A stretch of DNA of 64,000 nt. Source: Gammaproteobacteria bacterium (lineage in GTDB: Bacteria > Pseudomonadota > Gammaproteobacteria > Nevskiales > Nevskiaceae). The notes beneath the pieces were generated by a model, which was not told the DNA's origin, did not search any database, and saw nothing but the letters and a program-made list of their open reading frames with translations. Both the position numbers and the translations under genes were made by a program. Shown piece after piece: positions 28,801 to 36,973 of the stretch. Location of the stretch: contig JAPLSA010000017.1 in NCBI GenBank assembly GCA_026398815.1, positions 717,024 through 781,023 of the forward strand. Direction: 5' to 3'. How positions within the stretch are numbered: position 1 is the first letter of the stretch; every line of letters begins with the position of its first letter.

Positions 28801-29466
28801 GATCCGGAAGCTGCTGCCGACCCCGCCGATGGTGACCGTGATGCTGGACGCGGTGTTGATGCTGCTGCTCGCGGTTCCGCGCGCACGGACCTGGGCGTTG
28901 TTGCCAACGGTGCCCGCCGCCGACGTGAACGCGCCGCCATCGATGCTGTAGCTGCCGCCGCTGCTGACGCTGATCGCAGCCGCCGCCTCGAGCCCGGTGA
29001 TCAGGGCCGGGTCGCTGACCTGGATGCTGCCCGGCGCCGCTTCGGTCCGTGGCGCGAAGCTGAAAGCGTCCGGCGCCGTGTCTGCCTTGCGCGTGGTCAC
29101 CTTGAATGTCGACGTCGCCGCTGGCGATCCCACCCGGAGCTTGGCGCTGACCGAGGTGCCGAAGGCATCCGACGACACCAGCCCGACACGGACGACATCG
29201 CCCCGGACCACCCGGCCCGATTTCCGGGTGAACGCGCCGCCATTGATGCTGTACGCGCCCCCGGTCACGCTGATCGGTGCCGGCATATCGATGCCGCTGA
29301 TTGTCCGGCTCTCGCTGATGACATTGCGCGACCGTTCCGCGTTGGTCACCGGCGGAAACAGGATCGGGTCCGGCGCCATGTCGGCAGCCCTTGCGTCCGG
29401 CAGGATCATCAGTACAGCTGCAAAAAGCAGCGCTCGCAGGCCGCGCTGCGGCATCAAATTAGTCAT
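25885..29466 (-). CDS. Giant exported repeat protein with C-terminal alpha/beta hydrolase (paralogue 3, no Calx-beta domains)
   Basis: The protein has 1193 residues from ATG 29466; a GTG 21 bases upstream is possible but its spacing to AAGAAGG is too short. The signal peptide is LRALLFAAVLMILPDARA. Nine copies of the ~100-residue repeat fill residues 35-929, with no Calx-beta domain. The hydrolase (929-1193) has FGGGF, S1048 in GSSAG, D1131 in GDRDTTV and H1163 in ASHDL. The last six repeats and the hydrolase align one-to-one with paralogue 2, which points to a tandem duplication followed by change at the N terminus. Likely an exported esterase-type enzyme; substrate unknown. Confidence 0.85.
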   Translation of the reverse strand: MTNLMPQRGLRALLFAAVLMILPDARAADMAPDPILFPPVTNAERSRNVISESRTISGIDMPAPISVTGGAYSINGGAFTRKSGRVVRGDVVRVGLVSSDAFGTSVSAKLRVGSPAATSTFKVTTRKADTAPDAFSFAPRTEAAPGSIQVSDPALITGLEAAAAISVSSGGSYSIDGGAFTSAAGTVGNNAQVRARGTASSSINTASSITVTIGGVGSSFRITTTRTADTTPDPVAFPPKIDAPLGSLQTSRPATIAGINAPSPISIVGGFYSVDGQAFTDAPGTVTDGASVTVQVLSSYGYLESREAVLTVGGVASAYRVTTRSITADDSPDPFNFAPQTDVVAGMAVLSDPIVVTGIDIAVPISVSAGRYQINDGAFTAAPGEVVNGDIVVAEVQASEQPSTAGSTTVVIGDKQADFVVTTSARGSTGQAPLAFAFAPVFNAEPGSVRTSRPVMITGVTAGASISVVGGRYSINAHPFTAADGLVSSNDSVVVEAVASDSFTTRQDAVLTVGGSSATFSVSTRAARTTPDAFAFAPVVDAAAGSVRSSAAVTISGIDAPAEIAIADGQYSIGGASFTSNPGKIRDGEVVRVRAMAASAAATTVSATLTIGGISAVFHVTTTGADVTPARFSSVSNPAAFPLLGTVSPSVTVSGISAPIAVSVSGGEYSINGGPFLAMPGAVSNGDRVRVMAIPGANRGDIVTATLNLGGLTGTFTVTSDAPADDIADIFEFRDVVVPRNTIVQSEAIEIRGINVATPISVTGGSYSINGGAFRSAASKVSGGDLVSVKASSASTYDTETRLTLNIGSRSTMWLLRTAADPSQLQAFTLVSAEMFPAGMVPVGRALTTMPIVVAGARSPTAISVAGGSYSINGGAFTTAPGTVVSGDSVVMQFTAAASYDTSTSVTLRIGALSSTLSVSSTIDPVSTTPTTAADCTSHIYRSLESVPLRLFVCRPTGWRASDRRSALMHWFGGGFVFGNIDNSVGEARYWASNHGMVGIAPDYRVNNRFGTYAYVSADDGRAALRWVQAHASELGIDPARIALSGSSAGGGVAFFAGLRDAPATGAADDNPLQRAAAIITRAGVPDITTVSHIQRFEVAALFDNLGPVISPSVNLDPGYPPVLMFQGDRDTTVAPTPSVQFCTALIRRGIRCDYRNQAGASHDLSATPGALDAIHEETRVFLTSLGLLPAIR

Positions 29467-29817
29467 GCCTCGTCCCGTGGTGGACACCTTCTTGCGAGGT
29501 GTTCAGCGTGGTCTTATCACAGACCCGTTCGGAGATCCTTTCCGGACTGCCAACAAAATTAATCTATTGTAGCAAGCTCATGATTTATTTTTTGTTTCTA
29601 GCGCTGTCCCTCAGCTTAAACCGAGGCGTACCGACCCGTTGGAGCCAGGACAAACCAGAATTCGCGCAGCTTCCCGCAGATGGCTGCGCAGACCGCGCAA
29701 TGTGGAAAGAAGTCCTGTCCTGATTGCGGTCAAACGGTCGTTCCGGAAAGAAACCCCGTTGAATTGCCACCCTTTCGCCGCCGCTGGCGACGACACGGCG
29801 ACACCGCCGGACGCCGC
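29467..29817. other. Intergenic region upstream of giant hydrolase 3
   Basis: These 351 bp contain no credible gene. The AT-rich core (about 29555-29620) probably carries the promoter of paralogue 3. The part next to the bestrophin stop is GC-rich with no clear terminator. Confidence 0.55.
29566..29571 (-). promoter_or_regulatory. Candidate -10 box for giant hydrolase 3
   Basis: TACAAT (five of six consensus) lies on the minus strand about 100 bp before the start codon. It is preceded by an A-rich stretch (AAACAAAAAATAAA) but no good -35 hexamer. Confidence 0.4.
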
Positions 29818-30747
29818 TCAGTGGACCACGAAGTCGGCCGGGATCGGCTTCGGCGGTGGCAGCGACTCACCGAGCATTTCCAGCAGCGAGGCCTCGATGT
29901 TGTCGCAAATCGCGCCCAGCGCGAGATCGTTGTCGTCGAAACCGAACGGCGCTTCCAGTTCCTCGGCGATCGCTTCGAGCGCCATGAAGGTGTAGGCGAC
30001 GAATACAGCAAACACTGGCGCGTACCAGCCGATGGTGCCGACCAGCGCGAACGGCAGCAGCGTGCAGTAGAAGTAGATCGTGCGGTGAACCATGACCGAG
30101 AAGGTCAGCGGGATCGGCGTACCGGCAATACGCTCGCAGCCGCCGATCGCATCGCCCAGGGTGTTGAAGCTCTGCTCCATCGACGCCGACAAGATGTCCG
30201 GCAGCTCGCCGCTGCGCCGCGCTGCGTGCAACTGGTCGCCCAGCAGCTGCTGGATCACCACCGGCTTCCAGCGTGCCGGCAGCACGCGCAGCAGATCCGC
30301 CGGCACCAGCAAACGCTGTAGGTCGTCGGTGGCATCGGTGCCCCGCAACTGGTGCCGGAAGGCATGGGCGTGGGCGATCAGCGCCCGCACGAAGCGCTGG
30401 GCCTCGGGCGATTTCGGCGCCCATTCGGTCAGCGTCAGCGCCTGCCGGGCCAGCGCCCGCGAGGCGTTCATGATCGTGCCCCACAGCTTTCGGGCATCCC
30501 AGTAGCGCTCGTGACTGACGTTGATCCGGAAGCCGAGGAAGATGGCCAGCGCCAGCCCGAGCAAGGTGAACGGCTGCAGGCTCAGCTCCACGCGGTGCAG
30601 CCACGCGGCATCGACCGAGATGTGCAGCACCTGCGCGAACACCGCCAGCCCGCCGATGATCGACAGCCGTGGCACCAGCTTGCGCAGCACCGAGCCGCGC
30701 CAGATGAACAGCATCCGGAACCAGTGCGGCCGCGGGCGAACGATCAT
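29818..30747 (-). CDS. Bestrophin-family inner-membrane channel protein
   Basis: This 309-residue protein of the bacterial bestrophin (UPF0187) family has hydrophobic segments at about 27-46, 60-75, 225-245 and 250-265. Diagnostic motifs are INVSHERYWDARKLWG (equivalent to the NxxxxRWWEAR region) and the neck-region-like LEAPFGFDDNDLAL near residue 280. Relatives form pentameric anion or cation channels. Ion selectivity cannot be read here. It overlaps the glutaredoxin-like gene by 4 bp (ATGA), so the two are co-translated. Confidence 0.88.
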   Translation of the reverse strand: MIVRPRPHWFRMLFIWRGSVLRKLVPRLSIIGGLAVFAQVLHISVDAAWLHRVELSLQPFTLLGLALAIFLGFRINVSHERYWDARKLWGTIMNASRALARQALTLTEWAPKSPEAQRFVRALIAHAHAFRHQLRGTDATDDLQRLLVPADLLRVLPARWKPVVIQQLLGDQLHAARRSGELPDILSASMEQSFNTLGDAIGGCERIAGTPIPLTFSVMVHRTIYFYCTLLPFALVGTIGWYAPVFAVFVAYTFMALEAIAEELEAPFGFDDNDLALGAICDNIEASLLEMLGESLPPPKPIPADFVVH

Positions 30748-31004
30748 CGCGGCGCGTCGTCAGCCAGCGCCGCCCGCAGTCGCGCCTCGTCGAAGAAGGT
30801 TTCGCAGAGCGGCGTGCCCTCGTCGTCGATCAGCACCGGAATCAGGTGCCCCCAGCGCCCGGCCCAGCCGGCGCGGCTGTCGACATCGGCCATCGCCAGT
30901 CGTGGCAGCAGATCCGGGCAGGCGGCGGCGAAGGCTTCGAGAAATTCCTCGCACAGCCCGCAGCCATCCCGACCAAGCAGGGTCAGCGTCATCGCGTCCG
31001 CCAT
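30744..31004 (-). CDS. Glutaredoxin-like thiol protein (DUF836 type)
   Basis: The 86-residue protein is of thioredoxin-fold type, with the redox motif CGLC (C15, C18) after a first beta strand (LTLLGRDG) and a cis-proline segment HLIPVL near residue 55. Genes of this type often sit between degP and lepA in related bacteria, which fits the 6-bp distance from degP. It probably acts in cytoplasmic thiol-disulfide exchange; partner unknown. Confidence 0.85.
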   Translation of the reverse strand: MADAMTLTLLGRDGCGLCEEFLEAFAAACPDLLPRLAMADVDSRAGWAGRWGHLIPVLIDDEGTPLCETFFDEARLRAALADDAPR

Positions 31005-31010
31005 CGGGGA

Positions 31011-32600
31011 TCAGGGCTTGGCCGGCACACCCAGCGCGAGGAACAACGGCGCGCCCTGCCGCTGCACCAGCATCGGCACCGTCTGGCCCGGCGTCAGCCG
31101 CCCGGCGACCTGGGCATAGCGATCGGCGCTGTCGATCTCCTGGCTGGCGATCGACAGGATCACGTCACCGACGATCAGCCCGGCGTCGCGACCCGGCCCC
31201 GGCCCGACCTCGACCACGCGAACGCCGCCGGACACGACCTTCTCGGCGCGCCGCTCGACATCGCTGAGCGTCTGCACGACCACGCCGAGCGGCCGGCCGG
31301 CCGGATCGCTCGGCGCCGATTTCGGACCGCTCGACGGTGCGCGCTCGCTGCTGCTGCCGCTGCCATCGGCGAGGTCCTGCTCGGCCAGCTCGCCGACCTC
31401 CACCTTCACCGTCACCCGGCGGCCGTCACGCAGCACTTCCAAGGTCACGGTCTCGCCCGGCGTGACGTCGCCGACCAGCGGCTTGAGCGTGCGCGAGGTG
31501 GCGATCTCGGTGTCGTTGAACTTGACGATGATGTCGCCGGCCTTGAGCCCGGACTGCTGCGCCGGGCTGTCCGGCAGCACCCGGGCCAGCAGCGCGCCGC
31601 CCGGCTTGTCCATGCCGAACGAGGCGGCCAGCTTGCGATCGACTTCCTGCATGACGATGCCGAGCCAGCCACGACGGACGCGGCCGGTTTCCTTCAGCGA
31701 CTTGGCGACCTTGGCGGCGACGTCGATCGGGATCGCGAAGGCAACGCCCTGGAAGCCGCCGTTCTGGCTGTAAATCTGCGAATTGACGCCGATCACCTCG
31801 CCCTTCAGGTTGAACAGCGGGCCGCCGGAATTACCCGGGTTCACTGCCGCGTCGGTCTGGATGAACGGCACGTACTGCTCGGTTTCCAGATTGCGGCCCT
31901 TGGCGGAAATGATGCCGGCGGTGACCGTGTAGTCGAAGCCGAATGGCGAGCCGATCGCCAGCACCCAGTCGCCGACGCGGGATTTCTGCACGTTGGCGAG
32001 CTTCACCGCCGGCAGGTTCTTGGCGTCGATCTTCAGCAGCGCCAGATCGCTGCGTTCGTCGCTGCCGACCAGCTCGGCCGGGAACTGACGGCGGTCGGAC
32101 AGGCGGACGACGATTTCCTTGGCGTTCTTCACCACGTGGTGATTGGTAACGATGTAGCCGTCTGACCACAGGATGAAGCCGGAGCCGAGCGACTGTTCGC
32201 CGCCGGGGCCGGCGCCGTCATCGGGGAAGCTTTCGCCGTCGCCATCACCGTCCGCCTGGGCGTCATCGCCACCGGTGGCCGGCTCGTCGGCATTGCCGCC
32301 GCCGGAGCCGTCCCCCGGCGCGGCGCCGCTGCGGCCGCTGTCGCCATGTTCTTCAAGGAATTTCTTCAGCCAGTCCGGCACAGGTCGGCCATCGCTGCCT
32401 GGCGTGGCCGCCGCCGGGCTTTCGGCGTCCACCGGCACGGCGCTGATGTTGACCACCGTCGGGCTGACCTTTTCGACCAGTTCCGCCAACTCCGGCAAGC
32501 CGGCAGCGCGCTCGGACGAACAGGCCGCCAGCAGGCCGGCGGCGATCAGCAGGGGCAACGCCAGCACGGCGGTCTTGCGACCGGCGACGATCTGCATCAT
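31011..32600 (-). CDS. degP: DegP/MucD-type periplasmic serine protease, predicted lipoprotein
   Basis: The 529-residue HtrA protease has catalytic H155 (TNHHVV), D185 (RSDLALLKI) and S258 (NPGNSGGPLF), then two PDZ domains (about 285-385 and 410-525). The N terminus ends in the lipobox LAAC with C27 followed by SS, so it looks like a lipoprotein rather than a free periplasmic enzyme. Residues 60-138 form a Gly/Asp/Glu-rich low-complexity insert before the first strand. It degrades misfolded envelope proteins and is the last gene of the rpoE-rseA-rseB-degP stress cluster. GGAG precedes the ATG at 5 bp. Confidence 0.94.
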   Translation of the reverse strand: MMQIVAGRKTAVLALPLLIAAGLLAACSSERAAGLPELAELVEKVSPTVVNISAVPVDAESPAAATPGSDGRPVPDWLKKFLEEHGDSGRSGAAPGDGSGGGNADEPATGGDDAQADGDGDGESFPDDGAGPGGEQSLGSGFILWSDGYIVTNHHVVKNAKEIVVRLSDRRQFPAELVGSDERSDLALLKIDAKNLPAVKLANVQKSRVGDWVLAIGSPFGFDYTVTAGIISAKGRNLETEQYVPFIQTDAAVNPGNSGGPLFNLKGEVIGVNSQIYSQNGGFQGVAFAIPIDVAAKVAKSLKETGRVRRGWLGIVMQEVDRKLAASFGMDKPGGALLARVLPDSPAQQSGLKAGDIIVKFNDTEIATSRTLKPLVGDVTPGETVTLEVLRDGRRVTVKVEVGELAEQDLADGSGSSSERAPSSGPKSAPSDPAGRPLGVVVQTLSDVERRAEKVVSGGVRVVEVGPGPGRDAGLIVGDVILSIASQEIDSADRYAQVAGRLTPGQTVPMLVQRQGAPLFLALGVPAKP

Positions 32601-32770
32601 TCAGCTCCAGGAGTGCCCGGACCGGGGCAGGCGGGTCGATCGCACCAGGGCGAGCGACGGATCACGGCGAACGCGGCAGTTGAACATGGCCCGCTGCGCT
32701 GCGGCAAGACAGCACCCGGTCGGCCGGCGAGCCCGTCGGGGTCACCCGAAGGCCACGCATGAAGCGGGTT

Positions 32771-33865
32771 TCAGCGGGGCGTAGCCGTCGTCGACGGAGC
32801 CGCGATGTCCTGCGCGGGCGGCCGTTCAGCGCCAACGGCCGGTGCACTGGCAGCGCCATCCTGGCCGGGGATCGGCACCCGCAGGTTGTCACCGATCATC
32901 TTGATCGCCGCCCCCGGCACTTCACCGACGATGGTGACGTGGAACGAGCCGACCACGGTGCCGTAAGCCTGCACCGCACCGATATGCGACGGGCCGTTGA
33001 CGCCCTTGGCTTCCTGTGAGCGGACCGTCGAGAACACCGAAATCGACGACAGGCCATCGGACAGCAGCAGGTGCTCGACGTTGCCGGAGCCGTCCGCCAG
33101 CAGCCGGTCGTCGTGCATCACCACCTTGAAGCCGGGCGGCAGCTTGCCCAGCGTCACCTGCGGTTCGCCGTGCGGATCGGCTGCAGGAACGTCATCGAGC
33201 TTCGGCAGGTTGCGGGTGATGAGGTTGAACTTGCGGATGTCGACTTCGGTTTCGAAGGCTTCGTCCGGGATCGACTTCGGATAAGCCACTTCGGTGAACA
33301 TCACCTGTTCCAGCACTTCGCGGCGCGGGCCGGTCAGGCTGATCTTCAGCGGCAGGCGGGTTTCCTGGTCGGTCCAGACTTCGTAACCGTACCGGTACTT
33401 GTCCTTCGGACGGACCGAGACACCGTTGCACGGCCGGCCGGCAATGCGGCCTTCGCCTTCGCTGCGGAATTCGTAATGGGCTTTCAGCTGCTCGACGCGC
33501 TCGACCGTCAGCTGCGCCAGAAAGCCCTTGAGGCTGGGCCGCTCGGCCGAGATCGAGCGGCCTTTCGGGGTGATCGAGATCAGCCGGTTGTCGATCCTGA
33601 GCAGTTGTCGGGGATCGCCGGTCAGCGACACCATGCGCTCGCGTTCGCTGTCGTCCTTGTAGCGATGCTGCACGCGCAGCACTTCGAAACGCTCGTCGCC
33701 GCGGTAGATCACCACGCCCTGGTAATTGCGGGTCCGCGAGGCCTCGGCGGCCTGGACGAGCAGCGTGCCGGCATCGACGGCAGCTTCGGGAGCGGCATCT
33801 GCTGCAGTAGCTGGCGCAGCCTGCGAGGTGCAGGCGACGCCTGCACAAAACAGCCAGCGACGCAT
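32771..33865 (-). CDS. rseB: Sigma-E regulatory protein RseB/MucB
   Basis: The 364-residue periplasmic protein has a signal peptide (to about residue 21). The LolA-like large domain (YQGVVIYRGDERFEVLRVQH, quoted in part) is followed by the small C-terminal domain. It binds the periplasmic part of RseA and mislocalised lipoproteins or LPS and restrains RseA cleavage. The start overlaps the rseA stop by one base (TGATG). The C-terminal ~35 residues are Ala/Pro-rich and probably disordered. Confidence 0.92.
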   Translation of the reverse strand: MRRWLFCAGVACTSQAAPATAADAAPEAAVDAGTLLVQAAEASRTRNYQGVVIYRGDERFEVLRVQHRYKDDSERERMVSLTGDPRQLLRIDNRLISITPKGRSISAERPSLKGFLAQLTVERVEQLKAHYEFRSEGEGRIAGRPCNGVSVRPKDKYRYGYEVWTDQETRLPLKISLTGPRREVLEQVMFTEVAYPKSIPDEAFETEVDIRKFNLITRNLPKLDDVPAADPHGEPQVTLGKLPPGFKVVMHDDRLLADGSGNVEHLLLSDGLSSISVFSTVRSQEAKGVNGPSHIGAVQAYGTVVGSFHVTIVGEVPGAAIKMIGDNLRVPIPGQDGAASAPAVGAERPPAQDIAAPSTTATPR

Positions 33866-34548
33866 CAGCGGCTACCGTCAGCCGGCCGATAGCTCGCCTG
33901 TTGCGCCACCAGACGCGGGTAACCCAGCGAACTGCCCATGCCGGCGTCGGCACCGCGCGTCGAATGCTGGATCAGGTAATCGGTCAGCTGCCGCTTGGCG
34001 TCGGCATCCAGGTCGTCCCAGGCCGGCGATTCCTCGCTTGCCACTTCGACCGGCGCCGCGCCACTGACCTGGCCGTCGGCACTCACCTTGACGAGGTTGC
34101 CGGCCACTGCCGCCTGCTGCGCGGCGGGAAGCGTTGCGTCGACCGGCTGGTCGAGCAGGCTGCGTCCGCCGATCGCCACGACGGCGGTGATCGACGCGGC
34201 GACTGCGAGGCCGGCCATCCGCTGCCAGCGCAGGCTGCGGGCGCTGACGGCGGCTGCCGGCATCGGCTTTGCCGCCGGGGCAGCAATTCGGGGTTGCAGT
34301 GGCACCACCTTGGACGGCGCAGCGGCCGCCGGCTCGTCGTCGAGCGCCGCCATGATGCTCGCGGTCAGGTCCAGCGCCGGTTTGCGAACCGTTCGGCCCG
34401 CCATCAGGTCGCGGGTCAGACACATTCGGCTCCAGCGCGCCGCCAGTGCAGGCGATCGTTCAATGGCAGCCAACGCGGCCTCGACTTCAGCCGGGGTGCA
34501 TTCACCGTCCAACAGCGCCGATAGCAATTCTTCTGACATTTCGCTCAT
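33865..34548 (-). CDS. rseA: Anti-sigma-E factor RseA/MucA
   Basis: The 227-residue inner-membrane protein has a cytoplasmic sigma-binding domain (SEELLSALLDGECTPAEVEAAL, in part), a membrane segment at about 112-128 (AGLAVAASITAVVAIGG), and a periplasmic domain. It holds RpoE inactive until site-1 and site-2 proteolysis. The order after rpoE and before rseB is the conserved one. Confidence 0.92.
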   Translation of the reverse strand: MSEMSEELLSALLDGECTPAEVEAALAAIERSPALAARWSRMCLTRDLMAGRTVRKPALDLTASIMAALDDEPAAAAPSKVVPLQPRIAAPAAKPMPAAAVSARSLRWQRMAGLAVAASITAVVAIGGRSLLDQPVDATLPAAQQAAVAGNLVKVSADGQVSGAAPVEVASEESPAWDDLDADAKRQLTDYLIQHSTRGADAGMGSSLGYPRLVAQQASYRPADGSR

Positions 34549-34681
34549 TCCGAACCGGGCTCTGAAGCCGCGACATGGGACATTAACCGCGGCTGAACGG
34601 AAAAGTTCCGGCCGCTCACTGGCAAAAACACATCAGCCTTCCGACGGGTCCGACAGATATCGCTGCTCACGCTCAGACCCC

Positions 34682-35254
34682 TCAACTCATCAACGGGTTC
34701 ACGACGGCGTCGATCGCCTCGCGGGCGCGGAAGATGCGCGACCGCACGGTGCCGATCGGGCAGTCCATCGCTTCGGCGATCTCCTCGTAGCTCAGGCCTT
34801 CAAGCTCGCGCAGCACGATCGCCTGGCGCAGGTCCGGCGGCAGCCTGGCAATCACTTCGCCGACCTTCTGCTTGATCTCGTCAGACAGCAGCAGCGACTC
34901 CGGCGTGTCGACGTCGCTCAAGTGTTCGGTATGGCCGAATTGCTCGGCATCGACGATGTCGATGTCCTGGTTCGACGGCCGGCGACCACGCGATACCAGA
35001 TGGTTCTTGGCCGTGTTGATGCCGATCCGGTACAGCCAGGTGTAGAACGCGCTGTTGCCCTGGAAGCCCTTCAGCGCGCGCCAAGCCTTGATCAGGGTTT
35101 CCTGGGCGACGTCCGGCGCATCGCCATCGCCGACCAGACGGCTGACCAGCTGCACGATCTTGTGCTGGTACTTGCGGACCAGCAGCTCGAATGCCCGCCG
35201 GTCGCCTTTCTGGGCGAGGACAACCAGTTCTTCGTCGGTGATGTCGGGGTTCAT
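34682..35254 (-). CDS. rpoE: RNA polymerase sigma factor RpoE (AlgU)
   Basis: The 190-residue ECF sigma factor opens with a DEELVVLAQKGDRRAFELLV region 2.1, contains QETLIKAWRALKGFQG and TWLYRIGINTAKNHL for region 2, and ends with region 4 LSYEEIAEAMDCPIGTVRSR. It drives the envelope stress regulon. The gene is divergent from nadB, and a sigma-E-like promoter lies in the shared 114-bp gap. Confidence 0.96.
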   Translation of the reverse strand: MNPDITDEELVVLAQKGDRRAFELLVRKYQHKIVQLVSRLVGDGDAPDVAQETLIKAWRALKGFQGNSAFYTWLYRIGINTAKNHLVSRGRRPSNQDIDIVDAEQFGHTEHLSDVDTPESLLLSDEIKQKVGEVIARLPPDLRQAIVLRELEGLSYEEIAEAMDCPIGTVRSRIFRAREAIDAVVNPLMS

Positions 35255-35337
35255 GCGCTCTGGGAAGACGGGGGTGCCGCACCCGCGTCACCGGGGATTC
35301 TGGCTAAACTCCGCGACTGTTCGTGGTTGTCGTCGTA

Positions 35338-35365
35338 CCTGAAATATTAGCAAGCCCGACATTCC
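35338..35365 (-). promoter_or_regulatory. Candidate sigma-E promoter of rpoE (autoregulation)
   Basis: On the minus strand GGAATGT (35365-35359) is followed after 16 bp by TCAGG (35342-35338), resembling the sigma-E pattern GGAACTT-N16-TC. It would start rpoE mRNA about 78 bp upstream of the ATG and ends just short of the nadB start codon. Confidence 0.4.
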
Positions 35366-35368
35366 TGC

Positions 35369-36973
35369 GTGAACGAATCCGATGTGCTGATCCTCGGCAG
35401 TGGCGCCGCCGGACTGTCTGCCGCGCTGCGACTGGCCAAGGCCGGCCACCGCGTCTGCGTGGTATCGAAAGGCACGCTCGCCAGTGGCTCAACGTTGTGG
35501 GCGCAGGGCGGCATCTCCGCCGTCCTCGACGAGGACGACTCGGTCGAAGCTCACGTCCAGGACACCTTGATCGCCGGCGCCGGGCTCTGTGATGAAGCGG
35601 CCGTCCGCTTCACCGTCGAACGCGGTCCGGAGTGCATCGCCTGGCTGGTCGACCAGGGCGTGGTGTTCACCCATGCCGATGGCGAACTCAGGGGCCAGCG
35701 GCTGCACCTGACCCGCGAGGGCGGCCACAGCCATCGTCGCGTGGTGCACGCGGCCGACGCCACCGGCCGGGCCGTGGAAACCACCCTCGCCGCACTGGCC
35801 GAGGCGCATCCGTTGATCGAGGTTCGCGAACGCACGGTCGCCGTCGATCTGATCGTCGACAGAGCCGCCCGCCGCGTACAGGGGGCCTACCTGTACGACC
35901 GCCGCAGCAAGGGCATCCAGGCGGTGGCGGCCAAGGCGGTGATCCTGGCCACCGGCGGCGCCAACCAGGTCTATCTGTATTCGTCGAACCCGTTCGGGGC
36001 CTCCGGTGATGGCATCGCGATGGCCTGGCGCGCCGGCTGCCGGGTCGCGAACATGGAATTCATGCAGTTCCATCCGACCACGCTGTACCACGGCGATTCG
36101 CGCTCGTTCCTGATTTCCGAGGCGCTCCGAGGCGAAGGCGCGACCCTGCACGTGCCGAACCCGGACGGCTCGGTCGGCGAGCGCTTCATGCCGCGCTTCG
36201 ATGCCCGCGGCGAACTGGCGCCGCGCGACATCGTCGCCCGTGCCATCGACCACGAGATGAAGCGGCTCGGCGTCAAGCACGTCTGGCTCGACATCAGCCA
36301 CAAGCCGGCCGATTTCGTCCGCGAGCATTTCCCGTCGATTCACGCCCACTGCCTGTCGCTGGGGCTGGACATCACCCGGCAGCCGATTCCGGTGGTGCCG
36401 TCGGCGCACTTCACCTGCGGCGGCGTGGTCACCGATCTCCACGCCCGCACCGACATCGCCGGCCTGTACGCGGCCGGCGAATGCGCCAACACCGGCCTGC
36501 ACGGCGCCAACCGGCTGGCCTCCAATTCGCTGCTCGAATGCCTGGTGTTCGCCGATGCCGCCGCCGACGACCTGATCCGCGAACTGCCGGCCATGCCGGC
36601 ACCACCGCCGCTCAAGCCCTGGGACGAATCGCGGGTGTCGGATTCCGATGAAGACGTCGTGGTCAGCCACAACTGGCTGGAACTGCGCACCTTCATGTGG
36701 GACTACGTCGGCATCGTCCGCACCTCCAAGCGGCTGCTGCGCGCGCGTCACCGCGTGGCGCTGCTGAAGCGCGAGATCATCGAGTTCTATCTGCACTACC
36801 GGGTCAGCCATCACCTGATCGAACTGCGCAACCTGGTGACCGTTGCCGAGCTGATCGTCGACTCCGCACTGGCCCGCCGCGAAAGTCGCGGCCTGCACTA
36901 CACGCTGGACTTCCCGCAGGTCGATCCGGTGGCAACGCCGACGGTGCTGACGCCGGCCAGCCCGGCGCGATGA
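35369..36973 (+). CDS. nadB: L-aspartate oxidase
   Basis: NadB oxidises L-aspartate to iminoaspartate, the first step of NAD synthesis. The 534-residue flavoprotein has the FAD-binding [18 protein letters not shown] at residues 5-22, the active-site region [10 protein letters not shown] and [19 protein letters not shown]. It also has the C-terminal helical domain typical of the succinate dehydrogenase/fumarate reductase flavoprotein family. The start is GTG. nadB next to rpoE is the usual gammaproteobacterial arrangement. The stop overlaps the mobA start (ATGA). Confidence 0.96.
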   Translation: MNESDVLILGSGAAGLSAALRLAKAGHRVCVVSKGTLASGSTLWAQGGISAVLDEDDSVEAHVQDTLIAGAGLCDEAAVRFTVERGPECIAWLVDQGVVFTHADGELRGQRLHLTREGGHSHRRVVHAADATGRAVETTLAALAEAHPLIEVRERTVAVDLIVDRAARRVQGAYLYDRRSKGIQAVAAKAVILATGGANQVYLYSSNPFGASGDGIAMAWRAGCRVANMEFMQFHPTTLYHGDSRSFLISEALRGEGATLHVPNPDGSVGERFMPRFDARGELAPRDIVARAIDHEMKRLGVKHVWLDISHKPADFVREHFPSIHAHCLSLGLDITRQPIPVVPSAHFTCGGVVTDLHARTDIAGLYAAGECANTGLHGANRLASNSLLECLVFADAAADDLIRELPAMPAPPPLKPWDESRVSDSDEDVVVSHNWLELRTFMWDYVGIVRTSKRLLRARHRVALLKREIIEFYLHYRVSHHLIELRNLVTVAELIVDSALARRESRGLHYTLDFPQVDPVATPTVLTPASPAR

